From Pseudodesulfovibrio sp. S3 (GTDB lineage Bacteria; Desulfobacterota; Desulfovibrionia; Desulfovibrionales; Desulfovibrionaceae), in NCBI RefSeq assembly GCF_004025585.1, contig NZ_QTZO01000009.1, positions 55,542-119,541 on the forward strand: a stretch of 64,000 nt of DNA. The letters run 5' to 3'. Made by a program: the position numbers and the translations under genes. The notes under the pieces are model-generated. The model was given only the letters and a program-made list of their open reading frames with translations, did no database searches and was not told the origin of the DNA. This document shows, one piece after another, positions 1 through 7,958 of this stretch; the stretch's first letter is position 1; each line of letters starts with the position of its first letter.

Positions 1-875
1 AGACATTTGTCGTGGTGGCCGAAGAGGGCAATCTGACCAAGGCTGCCGAACGCATCTATGCCAGCCAGCCCGCAGTGAGCGGCCACATCAAGGCGCTGGA
101 GGAGGAGTTGGGTCTGCCTCTGTTCGTGCGCACCCCGCGCGGCATGCAGCTGACCGAAGTGGGCAAGGGACTCAAACTCAAGGCGGACTCGGTCCTGTTG
201 GCCGCCGAGGACATGGTCAACCAGGCCACAAGTTACCGGGAAGAGCTGACCGGCACCCTGACCATCGCCCTGAACACTGACCCGGAATTCTTGCGCGTGG
301 CCGAACTCTCGGAGGCCATGGCCATGGCCCAGCCCAAACTCAGGCTCAAGTTCATGCAGGGGTCTTCCGGCCCCATCCTCAAGGATGTGCGCGATCGCAG
401 GATCGATGCTGGTTTTTCCTTTTTCGACAATCTGTATCCGGAGGTGACCGCATTAAAGCTCAGGGAAATCCCGGTCCGAGTGGTGGCCCCGTCAACCTGG
501 GCGGCCAGGGTCAAGGACAAGTCCCTTGATCAGCTCGCGGCCATGCCCTGGATCAAGCCTGACGTGGATTGCCCGTTCATGAAGATCATCGAGGGTGTGT
601 TCGAGGACTCGGGAATTCTGATAACCGACTACATCGAAGCGGATTCCGAGGACGTCATCCGCAGGCTCGTGGCCGCCGGAAAGGGAGTATCCCTGCTCAA
701 GCAGTCCGATGCCGACGCCATGGTCGCTGAAGGCACCGCCCTGATCTGCGAAACCGGTCCTGTCCTGTCGCTTCATATCTGCTTTGTCTACCCGAAGAGT
801 CGGCAGGGTGACCCGCTGATCCGCGCCCTGACCGACGTGGTGGCCCAGACTTGGGAAGATGCGGACTGCGCCTGA
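1..875 (+). CDS. LysR-type transcriptional regulator, 5' end outside window
   Basis: This is a LysR-family DNA-binding regulator cut by the left window edge. In the frame that ends at 875 the reading frame is open to the first base (TFVVVAEEGNL...), and this lines up with residues 8 onward of the paralogue at 887-1768, so only about the first seven codons are missing. The GTG at 12 is therefore not the likely start. The winged HTH is clear (TKAAERIYASQPAVSGHIKALE), followed by a periplasmic-binding-protein-like effector domain with the usual late VAAGKGVSLL segment. It runs convergently into the second LysR gene with an 11-bp gap. The ligand and targets cannot be told from the sequence. Confidence 0.93.
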   Translation, partial: TFVVVAEEGNLTKAAERIYASQPAVSGHIKALEEELGLPLFVRTPRGMQLTEVGKGLKLKADSVLLAAEDMVNQATSYREELTGTLTIALNTDPEFLRVAELSEAMAMAQPKLRLKFMQGSSGPILKDVRDRRIDAGFSFFDNLYPEVTALKLREIPVRVVAPSTWAARVKDKSLDQLAAMPWIKPDVDCPFMKIIEGVFEDSGILITDYIEADSEDVIRRLVAAGKGVSLLKQSDADAMVAEGTALICETGPVLSLHICFVYPKSRQGDPLIRALTDVVAQTWEDADCA

Positions 876-886
876 TATCGCTCTGC

Positions 887-1768
887 CTATTCCAGCCCCC
901 AGACCTGTTTCACCTGGTCAATGACCGCCCGCATGACCGGGTCCTGATCGTGCCGCCTGAGATAGACGAAGTTTGCCTGGATGGACAATTCCTCAAAGAA
1001 CATGGTGTGCACTGCCTGACCGATACGGTTGGCCGTCTCCACTTCGTTTTTTCGGAGAAAGGAGATGCCCTTGCCCGCCGCCACAAGTACCCGAATGACC
1101 TCGTCTCCATCCACCTTGAGCTGGGTAATCGGCTTGATATTGCGCGACTTGAAAAACTGTTCCACGAGTTTTTGTACCGGGTTGTCCGAGGGGTCCGTGA
1201 TCCAGGGCAGATCAGCCAGGGCCTCCAGGCCTCCCTTCATGCGGTCTTTCCAGATATCCGGCACGGCCACATAAAAATGAGTGTTCTCCAGAGGAACGGT
1301 CTTGATCTCCGGGTGTCTCGGCTCACCAAAAATGAAACCGCAGTCCAACACACCGTCCCTGACGGTCTCCTGCACTGAAGTGGAGGCCCGTTGCTGAATC
1401 TGTAGGGTGATCTTGGGATGTTTTTCGGCCAGGGTGGTGAGCAGCGGTACTATTCGCAGGTACTCCGCGTCCGTGTTCAGTCCGAGAGAGAGGTCTCCCA
1501 CCAGCTCGTCGCCCATGTTCCGTGCCTCGATCCTGAGGTCTCTGGCGGCCTTGAGCACGTTTTCCGCCTTGACCTTGAGTCGCTCTCCCGCCTCGGTCAG
1601 CCGCATTCCCTTGGGCGTGCGGATGAACAACTTGGTTTCAAGCTCCTCTTCCAGCGACTTGATGTGCGCGCTCACAGAGGGCTGGCTGGTGTGCAGCCGG
1701 ACCGATGCGCGGGTCAGGTGTCCCTCCTCGGCCACGACCACGAATATGTTGAGTTGGTAGAGTTCCAT
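887..1768 (-). CDS. LysR-type transcriptional regulator
   Basis: This is a full-length (293 aa) LysR regulator. The N-terminal winged HTH covers about residues 1-60 (ASVRLHTSQPSVSAHIKSLE), and the C-terminal effector-binding domain includes the VAAGKGISFL segment typical of the family. It is clearly a paralogue of the neighbouring truncated LysR gene: FVVVAEEG, HIK-LEEEL and RTPKGM/RTPRGM blocks align throughout, and the two genes face each other. The ATG at 1768 gives the canonical MELYQLNIF start. The only gene on the far side of its promoter is a tiny peptide gene at 1946, so no enzyme operon identifies the regulated pathway. Confidence 0.94.
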   Translation of the reverse strand: MELYQLNIFVVVAEEGHLTRASVRLHTSQPSVSAHIKSLEEELETKLFIRTPKGMRLTEAGERLKVKAENVLKAARDLRIEARNMGDELVGDLSLGLNTDAEYLRIVPLLTTLAEKHPKITLQIQQRASTSVQETVRDGVLDCGFIFGEPRHPEIKTVPLENTHFYVAVPDIWKDRMKGGLEALADLPWITDPSDNPVQKLVEQFFKSRNIKPITQLKVDGDEVIRVLVAAGKGISFLRKNEVETANRIGQAVHTMFFEELSIQANFVYLRRHDQDPVMRAVIDQVKQVWGLE

Positions 1769-1945
1769 GGTCTTGATCAGCTCCTTTTATGTCCCCCATA
1801 ATCATACCCGATTGAGAATTAAAATACCATCAGTATTTCTGAACAAGTACATCAAACAAAACAATTGGATTGATTACACCGACATCCGTAGATGTGCAGG
1901 TATGGAAACACGCCCGTTTGGCGGCACAAGGAAAGGAACAGAAAA

Positions 1946-2116
1946 ATGAGCATGGATAACGATACCCGTCTGGCCATGATGAACATGAGCAACAATGCTC
2001 ACCGTCAGACTCCTGCTCGTTCGCGCAGGAACAACCGGAGTCGTCGATCGGCTTCCGCAACCATGGTTTCAACCATGGCTGCATTCGCCCTGACCCTGTT
2101 CACCAGGGGCGCATAA
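1946..2116 (+). CDS. Small basic protein (56 aa), unknown
   Basis: A short open frame (MSMDNDTRLAMMNMSN...) begins at ATG 1946, a few bases after a purine-rich AAGGAACAG that can act as a ribosome-binding site. It is Met/Asn-rich at the start, strongly Arg/Ser-rich in the middle (RSRRNNRSRRSAS) and ends with a short hydrophobic stretch (VSTMAAFALTLF). It is divergent from the LysR gene and closes 40 bp before a very strong terminator, so a discrete short transcript is likely. No family is recognised. It could be a real small protein or an RNA gene with a fortuitous frame; an in-frame start at 1892 also exists. Confidence 0.4.
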   Translation: MSMDNDTRLAMMNMSNNAHRQTPARSRRNNRSRRSASATMVSTMAAFALTLFTRGA

Positions 2117-2155
2117 TTTTTCGGGAGCGTTCAGCTCCCCACGACCAAGCGGGTT

Positions 2156-2216
2156 AGAGCCGCTCTTGTCTGGAAAGTTTCATCCTTTCCATCCAGACAA
2201 GAGCGGCTCTTTTTTG
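2156..2216 (+). terminator. Strong intrinsic terminator
   Basis: A long stem begins AGAGCCGCTCTTGTCTGGA and is matched by TCCAGACAAGAGCGGCTCT at 2192-2210, followed at once by TTTTTTG. The 19-bp arms enclose a 17-nt loop. A smaller perfect hairpin (GGGAGC/GCTCCC, 2123-2139) precedes it. It ends the transcript carrying the 56-aa frame. Confidence 0.9.
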
Positions 2217-2235
2217 TTTTGTCACGGTGTCGGCT

Positions 2236-2350
2236 TGGGAGAGCGGGCCATCTGCACATTTGCCGGGTTTGCCGAGTCCTCGACGTAGCGCTGCTACGCC
2301 TGCGGGTCGGCTGCACCCGTCAAATGCACATCTGACCCACTCTCCCAAGC
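2236..2350. repeat. Long imperfect inverted repeat with hairpin core
   Basis: Arms of about 35 nt (CTTGGGAGAGCGGG... and, reversed, ...CCCACTCTCCCAAG) match at roughly 28 of 35 positions. Between them lies a perfect hairpin CGTAGC-GCT-GCTACG at 2284-2298, embedded in a GC-rich core. The right arm also starts the tandem repeats that follow. There is no convincing coding potential. Confidence 0.7.
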
Positions 2351-2742
2351 CTCGGGCCGTTGGGGGGAGACGCAGCGCTTTGCTGGTGTCTTTGTTATGG
2401 TGGAGGGCGGCGTTAATTGTATATCCGGCCCACTCCCCCATGCCTTGATCGTTGGGGAGGAGACACAGCGCTTTGCTGGTGTCTTTGGGGGACAGGGGGG
2501 TGTGGGTAGGAGCGTGCAAATGGCGTTAACTGTATATCTCTGATCCATTCTCCCAAATTTTGAGCCGGTGGTAGGAGAGGCAGAGCGCTTCGCTGGTGTC
2601 TTTTGTCGTCGTGGATGTGTAGGAGAGGGGTGAAAAGCGGTGTTGACTGCGCGTCTGATCCATTCTCCCAAGCCTCGGGCCGTTGGGTGAGCCACAGCGT
2701 TTCGTTGGTGTCTTTTTGCTCGGGTGAGGAAACGTGCAAAGG
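2336..2742. repeat. Four degenerate tandem units of about 90-117 bp
   Basis: Four consecutive units each contain a block like CTCCCAAGCCTCGGGCCGTT followed by GAGACACAGCGCTTTGCT and then GGTGTCTTT; the CTGGTGTCTTT blocks start near 2383, 2476, 2593 and 2705 (the last as TTGGTGTC). Units end with variants of GGCGTTAACTGTATATC. Open frames through the array are short and shift between units, so this looks non-coding. With the flanking inverted repeat and the hairpin element it accounts for the 739 bp between 2117 and ftsX. Confidence 0.75.
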
Positions 2743-2855
2743 CCCGCGAAAGCGGCACCAAAAAGTTTTGGAAAGAGAGGGATGGGGGGAAGGGGGAGAA
2801 GACCTTTTTCAAAAGGTTTCCTCCTCCTTCCCCCCAGCTGCCGGAGACAACGATC
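2742..2855. repeat. Dispersed intergenic hairpin element, copy A
   Basis: This copy starts CCCGCGAAAGCGGCACC, passes through AAAAGTTTTGGAAAGAGAGG and ends CTGCCGGAGAC. Its right half folds into a long G/C-rich hairpin (2784-2835: GGGGGGAAGG... against ...CCTTCCCCCC). It sits just past the ftsX stop codon and could terminate that operon. Related copies are at 7863-7958, 26714-26777 and, inverted, 43181-43245. Confidence 0.65.
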
Positions 2856-3731
2856 CTACTTGATGGCGACCCAGCTGGAGATGACCGAGACGAGGGTCAC
2901 GGTTCCGGCCAGGATGGCCAGTTGGTTCAGCGGCAGAAATTGGATTTCGATGAGGAATGGCGGGAAATTGAGTGCTTCGGCCACCATGGAGTGGGTGAGT
3001 GCGAGCAGGCCTATGCCGAGTCCCGAGCCGAGGATGCCCTGGAAGAATCCGCCGGTAAGCATGGGCCAGCGGACATAGCTGGGGCTGGCACCGACCAGGG
3101 AGAGAATTTCCACTTCGTCCATGCGGGTGAGCAGGGAAAGTTTGATGGTATTGTGCACCACCAGGGAGACGATGAGTCCCAGGAAGCCGAGGATGGGCCA
3201 GATGACCATCTGGGACAGGGTTCGCCATCCTTGGGCCAGGTCGGCCTGGAACGGGGCATAGTTGACCTTGTCCACGCCGGGCAGGGACTTGAGTTCCGTG
3301 AGCAGTTTCACGGCCCATCCCTCGTTTTGGGCTTCCGGGGGCACTGCAAAGGAGGCCAGGCCGGAATAGGGCAGCGGGTTGTTGTCGGCCAGCCAGGAGA
3401 AGTCACCAGTTTCGCCCAGGGTGGTGGCCAGTTCGGTCAGGGCGTTTTCCGGGGTGAAGGTCTTGAACGCGGTCAGGTGTTCCAATGCGCGGATGACATC
3501 CCAGTCCTTGACCACCACGGCCGCATCGATGTCGGTTTTCCAATAGATCTGGAATTCGACCTGGCCGCGGGATTTGAGCAGTTCGAGGTTGACGTTGTGC
3601 AGCCCCACCAGAATCAGCCCGGTGAGCAGGGTGACCATGCCCACGGCGATGAGGGTGAGCAGTTGGGCAAAGGGGTGCAGGCGCAGGTCCGCCACGCCGC
3701 GCAGGGTGAGTCGGAAGAATTGCCCGGTCAT
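2856..3731 (-). CDS. ftsX: Cell-division ABC-type membrane protein FtsX
   Basis: This is the integral-membrane partner of FtsE. In the inner membrane FtsEX couples ATP hydrolysis in the cytoplasm to activation of periplasmic peptidoglycan hydrolases at the septum; FtsX itself does not transport. The 291-aa protein has the family layout: a short cytoplasmic N-terminus, one membrane segment (LLTLIAVGMVTLLTGLILVG), a roughly 110-residue periplasmic domain, and three more membrane segments in a FtsX/MacB-type domain, including the LSLLTRMDEVEILSLVGAS coupling stretch. It overlaps ftsE by 4 bp (ATGA), so the two are translationally coupled. Confidence 0.93.
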   Translation of the reverse strand: MTGQFFRLTLRGVADLRLHPFAQLLTLIAVGMVTLLTGLILVGLHNVNLELLKSRGQVEFQIYWKTDIDAAVVVKDWDVIRALEHLTAFKTFTPENALTELATTLGETGDFSWLADNNPLPYSGLASFAVPPEAQNEGWAVKLLTELKSLPGVDKVNYAPFQADLAQGWRTLSQMVIWPILGFLGLIVSLVVHNTIKLSLLTRMDEVEILSLVGASPSYVRWPMLTGGFFQGILGSGLGIGLLALTHSMVAEALNFPPFLIEIQFLPLNQLAILAGTVTLVSVISSWVAIK

Positions 3732-4447
3732 AATCCAACCCCGTCGAGTTCGGGCTCGTCTTCAGGAAACTCCTCCGGGGCGGTCATGCCGTTTTCGACG
3801 ATGCGGCCGTCCTGAAGATGGAGTATGCGCGCGCTGGGTACGCATTCGAGCACCTCGGGGCTGTGGGTGGCCATGATGACCGAGGTGCCGTAGGTATGGA
3901 ACTGCTTGAAGATTTCCATGAGGTGCATGGTCAGGTCCACATCCAGGTTGCCGGTGGGTTCGTCGGCGAGGATCAGTTCCGGGTTGGCGACCATGGACCG
4001 TGCTATGGCCACGCGCTGCTGTTCACCGCCGGACAGTCGTTCGCACAGGGAATAGCTTTTGGTTTCGAGTCCCAAGGCCCGGACAATGGCCCGCACCCGC
4101 CGTTCCAGGTGGGTCCGTGGCATGCCGCGCACCTCGAGCGCCATGGCCACGTTATCGAAGACAGTGCGGTCCGGCAGGATCTTGAAGTCCTGAAAAACCA
4201 CACCGACCTTGCGGCGGAGTTTGGGAATATCCCGTTTTTTCAAGTTGTTGAGCTGAAATCCGGCCACGGAGGCCCGTCCGCGTTCGACCGGCAGTGCGCC
4301 GTAGAGGAGGCGGAGCAAGGTGGTCTTGCCTGCGCCCGAATGGCCTGTCAGGAACAGGAATTCACCCTTGCCCAGCTTGAAGGAAATGTCCTTGAGCGCC
4401 CAGTAGGCTCCAAAGTTGTAGGAGAGGCGTTCCACGTTGACCATCAT
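3728..4447 (-). CDS. ftsE: Cell-division ATP-binding protein FtsE
   Basis: This is an ABC ATPase of 239 aa that forms the cytoplasmic half of the FtsEX complex. Walker A (GHSGAGKTT) is near residue 35, a Q-loop lies in VGVVFQDF, the signature is LSGGEQQR, Walker B is LILADEPTG and the switch histidine is in MATHSPE. All catalytic elements are present. The start is ATG 4447, with a second in-frame ATG immediately after. A C-terminal acidic tail ([12 protein letters not shown]) extends beyond the typical length. It is the first gene of a two-gene operon with ftsX. Confidence 0.94.
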   Translation of the reverse strand: MMVNVERLSYNFGAYWALKDISFKLGKGEFLFLTGHSGAGKTTLLRLLYGALPVERGRASVAGFQLNNLKKRDIPKLRRKVGVVFQDFKILPDRTVFDNVAMALEVRGMPRTHLERRVRAIVRALGLETKSYSLCERLSGGEQQRVAIARSMVANPELILADEPTGNLDVDLTMHLMEIFKQFHTYGTSVIMATHSPEVLECVPSARILHLQDGRIVENGMTAPEEFPEDEPELDGVGL

Positions 4448-4571
4448 GATGATTCATGTACCTTTACTGCCGGTTTTTGTACAGGCCTGTGTCCGGCAGC
4501 CACGATACGAAAGCGCCGCCCAGTCCGAATTTGTCGGGTTGGGCGGCGTAAATGAGGCGTTCGGGCCGGGA

Positions 4572-5069
4572 TTAGTCGACTTTTTTGTAGGCCTTGGGTG
4601 CTGCGCCGCAAATGGGACATTTTTCCGTGGGCTCGCCGTCCTGGGTGTGGCCGCAGACCGAGCAGATGTAGAATTCGGCATCGGCAAAGGTGTCGATTCC
4701 GGCCTCAAGGGCAGCGGTGTAGAGCTGGGCATGGATTTTTTCAGCTTCGTTGGCAAACCCGAAATAGCGCAGGATGGCGTTTTCGCCTTCGGCTTTGGCG
4801 TCTTCCATCATCTCCGGGTACATGGACTTGAACTCGTAGGTCTCGCCCTCGATGGCTTCCTTGAGATTTTCCTCAGTGGTGCCGATGCCCTTCAGAAGGC
4901 GCAGGTGCGCGTGTGCATGGATGGTTTCGGCGGCTGCGGCAGCGCGGAATAGTTTGGCCACGCCGGGCTTGCCTTCGCTTTCAGCCTTTTCGGCAAAGGC
5001 CAGATATTTGCGGTTGGCCTGAGATTCACCGGCAAACGCCGTTTTCAGATTTTCCGTGGTCTTGCTCAT
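4572..5069 (-). CDS. rbr: Rubrerythrin (peroxide reductase)
   Basis: Rubrerythrin reduces hydrogen peroxide in anaerobes using a ferritin-like di-iron site and a C-terminal rubredoxin centre. The 165-aa protein shows both: helices with the expected E/H ligands (GESQANRKYLAFAEKA, AAAAETIHAHAHL, EGETYEF, ANEAEKIHAQL) and a rubredoxin-like domain with CSVCGHT and CPICGAAP. It is monocistronic, with a hairpin about 25 bp after its stop (4513-4549) and an AT-rich candidate peroxide-regulator site upstream. This gene is strong evidence for an anaerobic host. Confidence 0.95.
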   Translation of the reverse strand: MSKTTENLKTAFAGESQANRKYLAFAEKAESEGKPGVAKLFRAAAAAETIHAHAHLRLLKGIGTTEENLKEAIEGETYEFKSMYPEMMEDAKAEGENAILRYFGFANEAEKIHAQLYTAALEAGIDTFADAEFYICSVCGHTQDGEPTEKCPICGAAPKAYKKVD

Positions 5070-5120
5070 GGCAGTCTCCTGTGTTTTGGGTTGATGCGGC
5101 CGGGAGGTCAGATATGTTGC

Positions 5121-5150
5121 GTTTATTTAGTAATTATTACCATCTAATAA
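5121..5150 (-). promoter_or_regulatory. Candidate PerR/Fur-type operator upstream of rubrerythrin
   Basis: An AT-rich island about 55-80 bp upstream of rbr contains TAGTAATTATTA, close to a 15-bp PerR-box palindrome, inside wider arms TTATTTAG/CTAATAA. It stands out from the GC-rich surroundings. PerR control of rbr is known in Desulfovibrio, but the match was judged by eye only. Confidence 0.4.
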
Positions 5151-5277
5151 ATCAAGTTAAAAATGCTATGGGATTCTTTGATTTTGATAAGGACAGTGCG
5201 GCCTCTTGGCAACCAGAGACTTGCCGCTTCGGAGGAAGTCCTGGTTGCGGTCAGGCGTGGATGCCTGTTGGTCCGGG

Positions 5278-6051
5278 TCAGGATTCTACATCCCCGAGGA
5301 CGAGTTGCATGACCTCTTTGCAGGGATCGTCGTTGGGCACAAAGGCGGTTTCGCCGATGGAGACAACCGGACGCATCCCGATGACGGAGTTCAGGATATA
5401 GGCATGCCGGAATGAGGTGAGTTCCTCCATAGGCAACCGTACGGGCAGGATGTCCAGGACCTCTCTGGCCAGGGCCAGTGCAGTGGAGGGCAGCCGGTAG
5501 GGGGAATCCACGCATACGAATTGGCCTTCCTTCTGGAGGACAAGGGCGCCTGTGGCGGCCTCCAGGAGATTGTCTTCCAGGTCGAACAGGGCTGCATCGT
5601 CGAATCCGCGTGATTTGGCCCGGCGCATTGCCAGGTGGAAGAACATGTAGTTGGTGGTTTTTTGGCCGTTGAGGGTGGAGACATGGCGGTCCTTGCATAC
5701 GCAGAGCCGATAGGCCTTGTACGGCTTGGGGTCATGGGGTGCGGCCGTGATGACGGGCGAAGCCGCTTCGGTCTCGATGGGATAGAAGATGTTCACGCGT
5801 GCGGTCTGTTTTTCAAGGCCGTTGCGGTTGAGTATCTGGTGGATGACCTCTTCGAAATCCACGGTGGTATAGGGAATGTCATAGGACCGCAGCGAGTGGA
5901 GGATGCGGTCGAGGTGCATGTCGAGGTGGCAGACGTCGCGACCGTTGTAATAAAGGGTCTCGAAAAAGCCGGCACCGTAGCGAAAGGCCGGAGCCGACGG
6001 GTCCAGGCTGATCCCTTCCAGGGTGTAGCCGTTGTTGCGGTAATGGATCAT
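5278..6051 (-). CDS. pabC: Aminodeoxychorismate lyase-like PLP enzyme
   Basis: This is a class-IV aminotransferase-fold PLP enzyme of 257 aa. With pabA and pabB it would complete p-aminobenzoate synthesis for folate: chorismate to aminodeoxychorismate, then release of pyruvate. Visible family features are GAGFFETLYYNG near the N-terminus, the conserved LDMHLDRI, the lysine of NGQKTTNYMFFH as the likely PLP lysine, and the LLEAATGALVL block. The start is ATG 6051, which overlaps the pabB stop by 4 bp; a longer upstream frame runs through pabB sequence and is not credible. A branched-chain or D-amino-acid aminotransferase is the alternative, but context favours PabC. Confidence 0.82.
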   Translation of the reverse strand: MIHYRNNGYTLEGISLDPSAPAFRYGAGFFETLYYNGRDVCHLDMHLDRILHSLRSYDIPYTTVDFEEVIHQILNRNGLEKQTARVNIFYPIETEAASPVITAAPHDPKPYKAYRLCVCKDRHVSTLNGQKTTNYMFFHLAMRRAKSRGFDDAALFDLEDNLLEAATGALVLQKEGQFVCVDSPYRLPSTALALAREVLDILPVRLPMEELTSFRHAYILNSVIGMRPVVSIGETAFVPNDDPCKEVMQLVLGDVES

Positions 6052-7316
6052 GATTCTCCCAGGGCAAGAAATTTTGCGGCTTTGGCCAGGGTTTCCTGAT
6101 ACTCTCTTGCGGGATTCGAGTCCACTACGATGCCGCTTCCGGCGTAGGATTCCAGAACCCCGGTGTCCGTGTCGTGGACGGCCGTGCGGATGGCAATGGA
6201 GGAATCCATGTTCCGCTCGTCCCGGATGCACACGACTGATCCGCAGTACACGCCCCTGGTGTGCGGCTCCAGCTCCTCGATGATCTCCATGGACCGTTTC
6301 TTGGGACAGCCCGTGATGGAACCGCCGGGAAAGGCGTCGAAAAAGAGGTCCAGGCAGTCCCGGTCGCTGCGCAGAACGCCGCAGACGTCGGAATACATCT
6401 GGAGCAGTCCGTCCACCGCAAAGACTGATTTGTGGTGTTCCACCCGTACAGAGCCGTATTCGCAGTTGGCCGAGATGTCGTTGCGGACCAGGTCCACGAT
6501 CATGGACAGTTCCGCCGACTCCTTGGCCGAGCCGGTCAGACGTTCTTCGGCCATGAGCCGGTCTTTGCCGAGGCGGCAGGTTCCCTTGATGGGCTGGGAC
6601 AGCACCCGGCCCTCCTGCACTCGCAGGAACCGTTCCGGCGAGGTGGACAGCACCCGTTTGGGACCGCTGGTGATCCAGGCATAGAACGGCGCGGGATGCC
6701 GCTGCTTCAGGCTCAGGAACAGGCCCAGGGCGTCGAGATCGGGACAGTGCCAGGAAAAACGGGTGGACAGGTTGAGCTGGTAGGTGTGGCCCGACAGAAT
6801 GCGTTCCAGTGTCTCGCCAACACCCGCCTCATACGCTGTTTGGTCAAGGGATAATTCCGGGGCGGTCCCCGGGAGACCGATCACGGCGTGGGCGCTGTGT
6901 GCATTCGGTGTTCGGCTCAAACGGTCGGCCAGGGCCTCGGCCAGATGCGTGTCAGGTGAAACGATCTCGGCCCGGTTGTCCTGGTACGTGATGACAGCCG
7001 CGTATTTTTTGAGATGGCCCAGCGGGAAATCATGGGATTTGGAGGAGGAGACGTTGCGCAGGCCCATGCCGTATTCGTAGCTGACGAATCCCAGGGCCGG
7101 ACCCGGCGAGCCGAAGCAGAACGTTTTGACGGTCTCGGGCGCGGTCGTATTCGTGAACACCAACTCGTCCACCGGGCGTACCCCGATCACGGATGCGGTT
7201 TGTGCCGGATAGCCGTCAGCGGACAGGAGCATGTCGCACCCGTCGGTACGGGCCAGATCACCGGCAAAGCGGTCAACCTGGATTCGGCTAATCGAGCGCA
7301 AGATAATCGAGTGCAT
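6048..7316 (-). CDS. pabB: Aminodeoxychorismate (or anthranilate) synthase component I
   Basis: This is the chorismate-binding subunit (422 aa). The C-terminal two thirds carry family signatures PIKGTCR, VDLVRNDISANCEYGSV, FPGGSITGCPKKRSMEIIEELE and YAGSGIVVDSNP, which bind chorismate and Mg2+. The start is ATG 7316 (MHSIILRS), inside the last 29 bp of pabA; the frame stays open farther upstream, but only in antisense-like pabA sequence. It is translationally coupled to pabA and pabC. The neighbouring lyase and absence of trp genes favour p-aminobenzoate over tryptophan synthesis. Confidence 0.88.
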   Translation of the reverse strand: MHSIILRSISRIQVDRFAGDLARTDGCDMLLSADGYPAQTASVIGVRPVDELVFTNTTAPETVKTFCFGSPGPALGFVSYEYGMGLRNVSSSKSHDFPLGHLKKYAAVITYQDNRAEIVSPDTHLAEALADRLSRTPNAHSAHAVIGLPGTAPELSLDQTAYEAGVGETLERILSGHTYQLNLSTRFSWHCPDLDALGLFLSLKQRHPAPFYAWITSGPKRVLSTSPERFLRVQEGRVLSQPIKGTCRLGKDRLMAEERLTGSAKESAELSMIVDLVRNDISANCEYGSVRVEHHKSVFAVDGLLQMYSDVCGVLRSDRDCLDLFFDAFPGGSITGCPKKRSMEIIEELEPHTRGVYCGSVVCIRDERNMDSSIAIRTAVHDTDTGVLESYAGSGIVVDSNPAREYQETLAKAAKFLALGES

Positions 7317-7827
7317 AGGCAATGAACCAGCCTCCGTCCGGTGAGAGAAAGGATTCGGGATGGAACTGAAATCCGAGAACGTGTTTTTGCCGACTGCCCA
7401 GACACATGACCACGCCGTCGGCATTGGAGGCCAGGACATCCAGCCCCTGGCCCGTCTTGACCACATGCAGTGAATGGTAACGGGCCACCACATGCTCGCG
7501 GCCATTCAGTTGGACAACGTCCGTCTTGCCATGCACGCATCCGGCCAGCTTGCCGGTGCAACCGTCGAAGTGCCGGTTGATGATCTGCATACCGAGGCAG
7601 ACTCCCAACACCGGCACACCCGCCGCAAAGATTCGGTCGTATCCGGGATACTCGGCAGGATCGCCCGGCCCCGGTGAAATGACGATCAGGTCCTGTTCGT
7701 CAAGGGGGAGCGCTGGAAGCGAGGCATACGGCACCACGGTCACGACGGCCTTGTTTACGGCTGCGACCAGCAGGTGCTCCAGGTTTCTGGTGAAGCTGTC
7801 ATTGTTGTCGATCAATAGGATTTTCAT
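7288..7827 (-). CDS. pabA: Glutamine amidotransferase, aminodeoxychorismate synthase component II
   Basis: This is a class-I glutamine amidotransferase of 179 aa that supplies ammonia to PabB. The catalytic triad is visible: cysteine in GVCLGMQ, and histidine and glutamate in FHPESF. The N-terminal LLIDNNDSFTRNLEHLL is diagnostic of the TrpG/PabA group. ATG 7827 is preferred; an in-frame GTG three codons upstream (7836) is possible. It heads a compact three-gene operon with overlapping reading frames. TrpG is the alternative identity. Confidence 0.88.
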   Translation of the reverse strand: MKILLIDNNDSFTRNLEHLLVAAVNKAVVTVVPYASLPALPLDEQDLIVISPGPGDPAEYPGYDRIFAAGVPVLGVCLGMQIINRHFDGCTGKLAGCVHGKTDVVQLNGREHVVARYHSLHVVKTGQGLDVLASNADGVVMCLGSRQKHVLGFQFHPESFLSPDGGWFIAYALDYLALD

Positions 7828-7862
7828 GATCTTCACTGTCTCGGGCTTCCCTCCTTCTCACT

Positions 7863-7958
7863 CCGCAAACAGGCCGCAATACGTTTTGGGAAGAGAGGGA
7901 GGTATGGGCTGATCAAAAGGAGGGAAAATCTCTCCCTCCTTCCTCAAGCTGCCGGAGG
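7863..7958. repeat. Dispersed intergenic hairpin element, copy B
   Basis: This is a second copy of the element at 2742: CCGCAAACAGGCCGCA, then ACGTTTTGGGAAGAGAGGG, a G/C-rich hairpin half (GAGGGAGG... against CCCTCCTTCCTC), and the same CAAGCTGCCGGAGGC end. It fills the gap between the pabA start and the stop codon of the MerR-type gene. Confidence 0.6.

Noticed and set aside
2154..2812. Several overlapping minus-strand open frames of 100-170 aa through the repeat array
   Set aside because: They are low-complexity, Pro/Arg/Ser-rich, change frame from unit to unit and have no ribosome-binding sites. They follow from the repeat structure.
2724..3815. A 363-aa plus-strand frame
   Set aside because: It is the antisense shadow of ftsX, with His/Gln/Gly-rich composition and no start signal.
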